The position numbers and the translations under genes are program-made. DNA of 45,253 nt from Candidatus Gastranaerophilales bacterium (GTDB lineage: Bacteria; Cyanobacteriota; Vampirovibrionia; Gastranaerophilales; Gastranaerophilaceae), in contig CALUTK010000007.1 in the NCBI GenBank assembly GCA_944323675.1, forward strand, positions 1 through 45,253. Reading direction: 5' to 3'. The stretch's first letter is position 1, and each line of letters opens with the position of its first letter. The notes below the pieces were generated by a model, which had not been told where the DNA came from, did not search any database, and worked only from the letters and a program-made list of their open reading frames with translations. This document shows positions 40,314 through 45,253 of the stretch, one piece after another.

Positions 40314-40441
40314 AAGCTGATGTAGTTTCTCCGGTGGAGTGAAAACGGAACGGAGTTATTAATAAGTATAGAAAAAGCCGATGTAGCTCCCCCAGTGGAG
40401 TGAAAACGGAACGGAGTTAATAATAAGTAGAGCTTGCTCTA
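40314..40441 (+). repeat. Tandem partial copies of the tRNA-Thr 5' end
   Basis: Units starting at 40314 (AGCTGATGTAG) and 40377 (GCCGATGTAGCTC) repeat with a 61-bp offset (GTGGAGTGAAAACGGAACGG is in both). The second begins with exactly the first 13 nt of the tRNA-Thr gene at 40472. CTACCGTTAAAA (40294 and 40450) lies before the first copy and before the true tRNA. None has a T arm or anticodon arm, so they are remnants or processed leader structures. Confidence 0.75.
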
Positions 40442-40471
40442 CCAACAAACTACCGTTAAAATAGAAAAAAA

Positions 40472-40544
40472 GCCGATGTAGCTCAGTTGGTAGAGCAACT
40501 CATTCGTAATGAGTAGGTCAAGGGTTCAAGTCCCTTTATCGGCT
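40472..40544 (+). tRNA. tRNA-Thr(CGU)
   Basis: The acceptor GCCGATG pairs with TATCGGC, the D arm is GCTCAGTTGGTAGAGC, the anticodon arm ACTCA/TGAGT encloses TTCGTAA, giving anticodon CGT (threonine, ACG). The T arm AAGGG-TTCAAGT-CCCTT is canonical. It is preceded by a consensus promoter at 40260 and by partial copies of its 5' end. Confidence 0.94.
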
Positions 40545-40675
40545 TTGTTTTTTGCTATTTCTCATTAATGTAGGTTAAGTAGAAACTTTCGGAATTATCT
40601 GCTTCATTTATCCTTTGTAAGGAAGAGTGTAATAAATGCGTTGCAGGCATGATTTCATACAATTCAAAAATGGTA

Positions 40676-41095
40676 CTATTTTGCAGTACAATATTCAGGG
40701 TTGTTATGGATTTTATCCATAAAATCACCTTCTGCCGTGTTTGTTTCAAAATTACCGTCAGCAATCTGTTCAAGACTCTTAATCCCTGCTGCAGCATACT
40801 GTTTTGTAATATCAGGCGGTAAAGCGCATTCGTACTTTACATGTTTAAACTGGCAGCGTCCGTCAGCAGCGGTTCCTATGATTTCTAAAACTCCATCGGA
40901 AGTTCTGTCAGGAGTGCAGGTGTAAAGCTTTTCCCAGACAGGTTTATGTACAAGTGCCCTTGCAGAAGCTCCTTCCAGTAATAAATTCTGCATGTTAGGG
41001 GTGAATAAATCCTCTCCATTTGCCTGTGCAATACCGAAACTTCCGCAAATGACCGCTACTATGCCCGCTATAACCATAAATAACATCTTTTTCAT
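40676..41095 (-). CDS. Secreted cysteine-containing protein
   Basis: The 139-residue protein starts with a signal peptide (MKKMLFMVIAGIVAVICGSF, cut after GIAQA) and a mature domain with four cysteines (C-T-P-D, G-R-C-Q-F, Y-E-C-A, E-Y-C-T) likely to form disulfides. No family recognised. SD AGGAG precedes the ATG. It ends 131 bp from the tRNA-Thr gene. Confidence 0.82.
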   Translation of the reverse strand: MKKMLFMVIAGIVAVICGSFGIAQANGEDLFTPNMQNLLLEGASARALVHKPVWEKLYTCTPDRTSDGVLEIIGTAADGRCQFKHVKYECALPPDITKQYAAAGIKSLEQIADGNFETNTAEGDFMDKIHNNPEYCTAK

Positions 41096-41271
41096 AAATA
41101 AATCTCCTAAACTCTTAATATCGCTATGTAATTATATTACATTATACGGCATATTTATGATAAATCTTTAATTTTTGTTAAAAATAGAATTGACAACAAA
41201 AAATTAAGTGTTTAAATGTTTAGAGTAAATAATAAATGTTCAAAATACACTTTTTAAAAAGGTGTTGAGAA

Positions 41272-41862
41272 ATGATTAGTGCGATATCAAATAATAATAT
41301 AAATAATACTTATAATAACAAAATTCAATATTTATCAAACGATACGAAAAATTTTACCGCCCATATTCCGAAGGTCATGTATAAGCAGGTGGAAAAACAA
41401 AACATCTGGCATAAGTACCCTTTGAAATATATAGTATACAGTAATGATTTCGGCGAGGCCGTGAGACCTGTCATAGGGAATATGATGGCGCGTCTTTCGT
41501 GGATTCCGTCGGTATCATATACACTATTGGCACTCAATAGCAGCGGTAAAAAAGATAATCTTGCAAAAGAACTGGCATTTCAGGGAATTGCAAGTTTTTT
41601 ATTGCCCTATCTAACTCTCAGAACAACCCGGCATTGCGCCTCAAAAGCTATTGACAATCTTCCTAGGGACTGGAAAACCTCTTTTAAACAAAAAACTCAG
41701 GATTTTCCGAAATTAGATAAATTTGTTAAAAAGTTTGCGAAAAACAATAAAAGCGGTTATAAAAATATTGCTGTTTCGACTGCCGGAATAGGTGTGCTGC
41801 TTGCCTGCGTAAAGCCTATTGATGAAGCTGTTATGAAGCTTTTGAATAAACATTTCGGTTAA
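41272..41862 (+). CDS. Lineage-specific membrane-associated protein with Asn-rich N-terminus
   Basis: The 196-residue protein has an asparagine/tyrosine-rich start, an NFTAH motif near residue 28 similar in style to SFTGQ in the HNH protein, and two to three hydrophobic helices (about 68-86, 100-120, 165-185). It resembles the longer protein at 20310-21326 in general style, with a short similar end (A-G-I-G-V-L-L-A... I-D-E-A-V). I do not recognise the family. SD AAGGTG is about 8 nt before the ATG. Confidence 0.72.
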   Translation: MISAISNNNINNTYNNKIQYLSNDTKNFTAHIPKVMYKQVEKQNIWHKYPLKYIVYSNDFGEAVRPVIGNMMARLSWIPSVSYTLLALNSSGKKDNLAKELAFQGIASFLLPYLTLRTTRHCASKAIDNLPRDWKTSFKQKTQDFPKLDKFVKKFAKNNKSGYKNIAVSTAGIGVLLACVKPIDEAVMKLLNKHFG

Positions 41863-41934
41863 ATATTTGCATTTTAAAAATTTTTTCTGATAGAATTGTA
41901 GTATGAATTAAGATAGTTGATTAGAGGGAATTTT

Positions 41935-42633
41935 ATGAAAAAGATTTTAGTGAGTATTATATGCGCGGTGTTGTTGGGAGTATTGCCGGCTGCAGCTGCT
42001 CAAGATGTGTTTGTAAACAGATTTCAAAACCTGCAGGAAAAACAGGAAACTATCAGCCGTATTGGTTTTCGGCTTTTGAACGCCAATAGAATTCCCCAGA
42101 GAATGGTGTTTCAATACAGTGATAAAAATATAATTAATGCTGTGACTTACCATACCGGCAGAAGAATAGTATTTTATCAGGGGCTTATGGCATATACGAC
42201 CGATGAAGATCAGGTTGCTGCTGTTCTGGCGCATGAAATCTCGCACGGTATAGATTCATATCACGGGATTTTTCGTGGTACATTTTCATTTTTAGCGTCT
42301 ATGTTCACACCGCGTAAGTATGAGAAAAAGGCAGATAAAAGAGCGATTGATTTTATGGTGAACGCCGGCTATAACCCTGTTGCCATGATTGTTATGATGA
42401 ATAAAACTTTTGCACAGGATAGATATGAATTTCTTGCAACACATCCGCTTGCCTCAAGAAGAATGGCTTACGTATATGAATACATCTTTTTTAAGTATCC
42501 TGAATTCCTGAAAAATAACAAATATCAGGACAATATTTATTATCAGAATTTCCTTTTAACTTCTCAGGAGAATAGACGAAAACTTCAGCGCAAAGTGGAA
42601 ACCCGTTCAAAGAGTAATGTAAACTATGATTAG
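41935..42633 (+). CDS. Secreted M48-type metalloprotease
   Basis: The 232-residue protein has a signal peptide (about 1-22, ending VLPAAAAQ) and the zinc motif H100-E101-I-S-H104 in VAAVLAHEISHGIDSYHGIF; the third ligand is the glutamate in YEKKADKRAIDFM (the ExxAD pattern of M48). Short M48 proteases of this type act in the periplasm in protein quality control (relatives of BepA/LoiP). ATG at 41935 has SD AGAGGG; a TTG at 41917 is in frame but less likely. The next gene overlaps its stop by 8 nt. Confidence 0.9.
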   Translation: MKKILVSIICAVLLGVLPAAAAQDVFVNRFQNLQEKQETISRIGFRLLNANRIPQRMVFQYSDKNIINAVTYHTGRRIVFYQGLMAYTTDEDQVAAVLAHEISHGIDSYHGIFRGTFSFLASMFTPRKYEKKADKRAIDFMVNAGYNPVAMIVMMNKTFAQDRYEFLATHPLASRRMAYVYEYIFFKYPEFLKNNKYQDNIYYQNFLLTSQENRRKLQRKVETRSKSNVNYD

Positions 42634-43339
42634 ATTTATTCTGATTGCATGTATACTGGGACTGCTGCCGTGTTATGCGGCGGGGTACACTCCGGAACTT
42701 ATAAAAGACGAACTTGTAGAAAAGACGCTTTCCGGTGTTAGTGATGTGTATCCGGAGCCGAACTTGGATTATGACTATTCTGATAAGAATATAAAATATC
42801 CTGTTGTGCCGCGGGTTCGACCTTATAGAACGTTACATTACGAGGATAAGCTTGTAAAACTCTACCTGCGGGATGTCAGTAGTGATTATCCTGAGGCAAA
42901 TTTGAAGTATGATTATACAAAAGTGAAATTTTTGCCTCTCCATATAAGGTTTGTGGAGGAAATCTATTCCCATGGGGATAAAAACGAAGAAGGCGAGATT
43001 GTTAAATTCAAAGTAATCCGTGATGTTAAAGATGGCGGGCGTGTTATCGTGCCTCAGGGAACAATCGGGACAGCAAAGATTGAAACCATTTCCCCGAACG
43101 GATTTATGGGGGTTCCGGCAGAGGTTATCGTTGCACATTTTAATGTTCCGGGGCTTGACCGAAAAAAGATTGAGGGGGAAGTTGATAAAACCGGTATGAA
43201 TTTTATGGGGCTTGCAGGTGCTTTAAAATATTCAATCGGGACGTTTATACCGGGGACAGGGTATCTTTTTATGCTCATAAAAGGCGGGCATGTAAAAATA
43301 AATACATATGATGTTTATGAAATTAAATATGTACCTTAA
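42626..43339 (+). CDS. Secreted protein with VirB10/TrbI-like domain
   Basis: The 237-residue protein starts with a signal peptide (MIRFILIACILGLLPCYAA). It has two similar stretches with Y-P-E-P/A-N-L-D/K-Y-D-Y-S/T at about residues 37-50 and 83-96, then a segment V-I-V-P-Q-G-T-I-G-T-A-K-I and a final G-T-F-I-P-G-T-G-Y-L-F region, similar in style to the protein at 3752-4465. This resembles the VirB10/TrbI beta domain but no conjugation genes are nearby. The start overlaps the stop of the M48 protease gene (translational coupling). Its 3' end overlaps that of the convergent ketosynthase gene by 17 bp. Confidence 0.8.
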   Translation: MIRFILIACILGLLPCYAAGYTPELIKDELVEKTLSGVSDVYPEPNLDYDYSDKNIKYPVVPRVRPYRTLHYEDKLVKLYLRDVSSDYPEANLKYDYTKVKFLPLHIRFVEEIYSHGDKNEEGEIVKFKVIRDVKDGGRVIVPQGTIGTAKIETISPNGFMGVPAEVIVAHFNVPGLDRKKIEGEVDKTGMNFMGLAGALKYSIGTFIPGTGYLFMLIKGGHVKINTYDVYEIKYVP

Positions 43340-44549
43340 AAATCAGGGAAGTATTTATTCCGCCGAAGGCAAAATTGTTTGACATGACAATAGGAGTGTC
43401 GATTTCGCGTCCCTGACCTTTTATGTAGTCAAGTTTTCCGCATTCTTCATCTACGTTATGGAGGTTAATTGTCGGACAGAACCATTTTTTGCGCGCCATA
43501 TCAATTGTCAAAACCGCTTCCACCGCGCCGCAGGCTCCGAGAGTGTGACCTGTGTAGCTTTTGAGAGAACTTGTCGGAACAGCGCGTTTAAAAATATCAT
43601 AAGTTGCGTTGGTTTCGGCTAAATCCCCCTGAATTGTTGCCGTACCGTGGGCATTTACATAGCCTATATCGTCCGGCGAAATTCCTGCATCTTTCAGGGC
43701 GAGCGCAAGTGCTGATTTCATGGTATCGCGGTTCGGGCTTGTAATATGGGTTCCGTCGGTTGAGGTGCCGAAACCGATGATTTCTGCATAAATTTTTGCG
43801 CCGCGTTTTCTAGCATGTTCATATTCTTCCAGAATCATTGTGGCAGCGCCTTCTCCTATTACAAGTCCGTCCCTGTCTTTGTCAAACGGAGCCGGTGTAA
43901 TGTCAGGCGTCGAATTCTTCTGGCTGGTTGCGTATAAAGTGTCAAAGATTGCAATCTGTGTCGGGTGGAGTTCTTCTGCGCCGCCTGCAATCATAACTGT
44001 CTGATAGCCGTTTTTAATGGCTTCATAGGCTGAACCTATTCCCATAGAACCTGATGTGCAGGCAGTTGAGGTTGTGATGAGCCGTCCTGTAGTTTTAAAG
44101 TAGAGCGAAATATTAACCGCTGTTGTCTGCGGCATCATTTTGACGTAGCTTCCGGAGGTTACGCATTTAACCTCTTTATCCACCATCATTGAATAGAAAT
44201 CTATGAGGGTATCAAGAGATCCTGTAGAGGAGCCGTGGCTTACGCCGGTTTCGCCGTTTGTGATAATAGCATCACCAAGTAATCCGGCATCTTCTAAAGC
44301 TTCTTCCGCGCTCACAACGCTCATAACGCCTACTCTGCCCATTGTGCGCATAACTTTTCTCGTATAATGCGGCGGGATTACAAAATCTTCTACAGGCGCG
44401 CCGAGGCGTGTGTTTAACCTTGTATACTGCTCAAGTTCCGGAAGGTATTTTACGCAGTTTTTGAAGGTTAAAAGTTTTTCAAAAGCTTTTTCTCTTGTGA
44501 CGCCGAGAGGGCTTATTTGCGACATCCCTGTAACAACGACTCTTTTCAT
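43323..44549 (-). CDS. Beta-ketoacyl-ACP synthase, aryl-polyene cluster type
   Basis: The 408-residue protein has the KAS triad: C164 in TSTACTSGS, H301 in VNAHGTAT, H335 in YTGHTLGACGAVE. Signature stretches (HYTRKVMRTMGRVG, GVSHGSSTGS, MMPQTTAVN, GGAEELHPTQ, NNFAFGGINTS) match, from memory, ketosynthases of aryl-polyene clusters (ApeO/ApeR-like) better than housekeeping FabF, which usually has different sequences at these places. It extends a polyene chain on ACP with malonyl-ACP. Its start overlaps the ketoreductase stop by 4 bp (ATGA), so the two are translationally coupled. Confidence 0.9.
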   Translation of the reverse strand: MKRVVVTGMSQISPLGVTREKAFEKLLTFKNCVKYLPELEQYTRLNTRLGAPVEDFVIPPHYTRKVMRTMGRVGVMSVVSAEEALEDAGLLGDAIITNGETGVSHGSSTGSLDTLIDFYSMMVDKEVKCVTSGSYVKMMPQTTAVNISLYFKTTGRLITTSTACTSGSMGIGSAYEAIKNGYQTVMIAGGAEELHPTQIAIFDTLYATSQKNSTPDITPAPFDKDRDGLVIGEGAATMILEEYEHARKRGAKIYAEIIGFGTSTDGTHITSPNRDTMKSALALALKDAGISPDDIGYVNAHGTATIQGDLAETNATYDIFKRAVPTSSLKSYTGHTLGACGAVEAVLTIDMARKKWFCPTINLHNVDEECGKLDYIKGQGREIDTPIVMSNNFAFGGINTSLIFKVHI

Positions 44550-45253
44550 AGGTAAAGTCCTCCGTTGACGGAGATTACCTGACCTGTAATATAGGAGGAA
44601 TCTTCACTCATAAGGTAATTTACAAGGCTTGCGACTTCTTCGGGTTTTCCTGCGCGCTTCATCGGGATGAGTTTTTTCATTTCATCCACCGGCAAATCTT
44701 TAATCATATCGGTTTCAATCACCCCGGGCGCAATACAGTTAACAGTAATTCCGCGTTTTGCAAGTTCTAAGCTTAATGCCTTAACCGCTCCGATAATCCC
44801 TGCTTTTGAGGCGCTGTAGTTTACCTGCCCGCGGTTTCCGGATAGCCCTGAAATTGAGGACATTGCAATAATTCTTCCCTTAACCCTGTTTTGAATCATC
44901 GGCATGACAACGGGTTTGAGGACATTATAAAAACCGCCGAGGTTTGTTCCGATAACGTCGTCCCACTCATTATCTTCCATTGCAGGGAAAACGTTATCTC
45001 TTGCGATTCCTGCATTCAAAACAACACCGTAATAAATCCCATTTTTTTCTATATCTTCCGTCAGAATTTGCCTGCATTCTTCGCGGTCTTTCACATTGAA
45101 CTGCAATATTCTTGCATTCACGCCGTAAGTTTCAATTTCTTTTTGAACTTCAAGGGCTTTTTCCATATTTTTGTTACAGTGTAATACTATATTATAACCG
45201 TTTTTTGCAAGATATAAGGCGGAAGCTTTTCCTATTCCGCGGCTTGAACCGGT
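44546..45253 (-). CDS. 3-oxoacyl-ACP reductase, 5' end beyond the window
   Basis: The frame is open to the right edge. Reading from there it begins T-G-S-S-R-G-I-G, the NAD(P)-binding TGxxxGIG motif, then ALYLAKNGYNIVLHCNK, and continues to SGLSGNRGQVNYSASKAG (catalytic Ser-Tyr-Lys) and GQVISVNGGLYL at the end. An internal ATG at 45166 would drop the nucleotide-binding strand, so it is not the start. This is a short-chain reductase reducing 3-oxoacyl-ACP. The segments N-A-G-I-A-R-D-N, N-L-G-G-F-Y-N-V and P-M-I-Q-N-R resemble the ketoreductases of aryl-polyene clusters. It is the upstream partner of the ketosynthase, with at least 1-5 codons missing before the motif. Confidence 0.92.
   Translation of the reverse strand, partial: TGSSRGIGKASALYLAKNGYNIVLHCNKNMEKALEVQKEIETYGVNARILQFNVKDREECRQILTEDIEKNGIYYGVVLNAGIARDNVFPAMEDNEWDDVIGTNLGGFYNVLKPVVMPMIQNRVKGRIIAMSSISGLSGNRGQVNYSASKAGIIGAVKALSLELAKRGITVNCIAPGVIETDMIKDLPVDEMKKLIPMKRAGKPEEVASLVNYLMSEDSSYITGQVISVNGGLYL

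Larger units (their letters stand above)
40119..40471. other. Gene-free stretch with promoter and tRNA-derived repeats
   Basis: It holds the second 70-bp repeat, a leftward SD with a six-codon frame (ATG at 40151), a consensus promoter (40260-40289) and two partial tRNA-Thr 5' copies. Confidence 0.7.

Noticed and set aside
40555-40797. A minus-strand 80-codon frame overlapping the end of the secreted cysteine protein gene
   Set aside because: It overlaps the C-terminal part of a gene with signal peptide and SD, and has no ribosome site or family. A frameshifted extension could not be shown.

Overview
The window is a low-GC, gene-dense bacterial chromosome segment. Gene content points to a Gram-negative-type cell: lpxA (lipid A), nagZ (peptidoglycan recycling), an ArnT-like lipid-linked sugar transferase, many signal-peptide proteins, and a ketosynthase/ketoreductase pair of the aryl-polyene type. 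Several proteins of unknown function begin with short asparagine-rich tails carrying an 'SFTGQ' or 'NFTAH' motif. I associate these, from family knowledge and not from a search, with gut Vampirovibrionia / Candidatus Gastranaerophilales (non-photosynthetic relatives of Cyanobacteria). That assignment is an inference.

Layout. 1-350: the 3' part of tRNA-Arg(UCU), its terminator and a roughly 240-bp structured element that ends in a copy of the tRNA 3' end. 351-6751: a Fic AMP-transferase with its own operator-like palindrome, a membrane TPR/coiled-coil protein, ogt, a secreted protein, a zinc alcohol dehydrogenase, an LEA-like helical protein and two small unknowns. 7139-10556: signalling block (HD-domain protein, diguanylate cyclase, NarL-type response regulator, histidine kinase). 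11051-16669: GNAT, hom, a small membrane protein, thrC, ROK glucokinase, aroC. 16694-24853: envelope-related genes on the minus strand (YkgJ-type protein, ArnT-like transferase, secreted proteins, MerR regulator, nagZ, a secreted alpha/beta hydrolase) with pnuC divergent. 24908-33826: a large duplicated HNH protein, a lipoprotein plus periplasmic TPR protein, a pterin-binding methyltransferase-like protein, an M29 aminopeptidase, lpxA and a pilin-like anchored protein. 33979-37744: two ABC sugar permeases, two MarR regulators, DedA. 37896-40544: an accessory-looking stretch with tRNA-Glu, a second and third copy of the tRNA-linked element, a mobile 127-bp inverted-repeat element, a truncated lipase-like protein with two small membrane proteins, a 70-bp perfect direct repeat and tRNA-Thr preceded by partial tRNA copies. 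40676-45253: secreted proteins, an M48 protease, and the edge of a probable aryl-polyene cluster.

The best candidate for something undescribed is the tRNA-linked element. Two copies lie directly downstream of tRNA genes, share a multi-hairpin architecture closed by GGATTT/AAATCC with differing but still pairing stems, and end in a duplicate of the adjacent tRNA 3' end. Other items worth checking are a probable ATT start codon on a secreted TPR protein, an internally duplicated HNH protein with one dead copy, frequent leaderless-type promoters, an in-frame repeat insertion inside an aminopeptidase, and the promoter-bearing 70-bp repeat next to small membrane genes.
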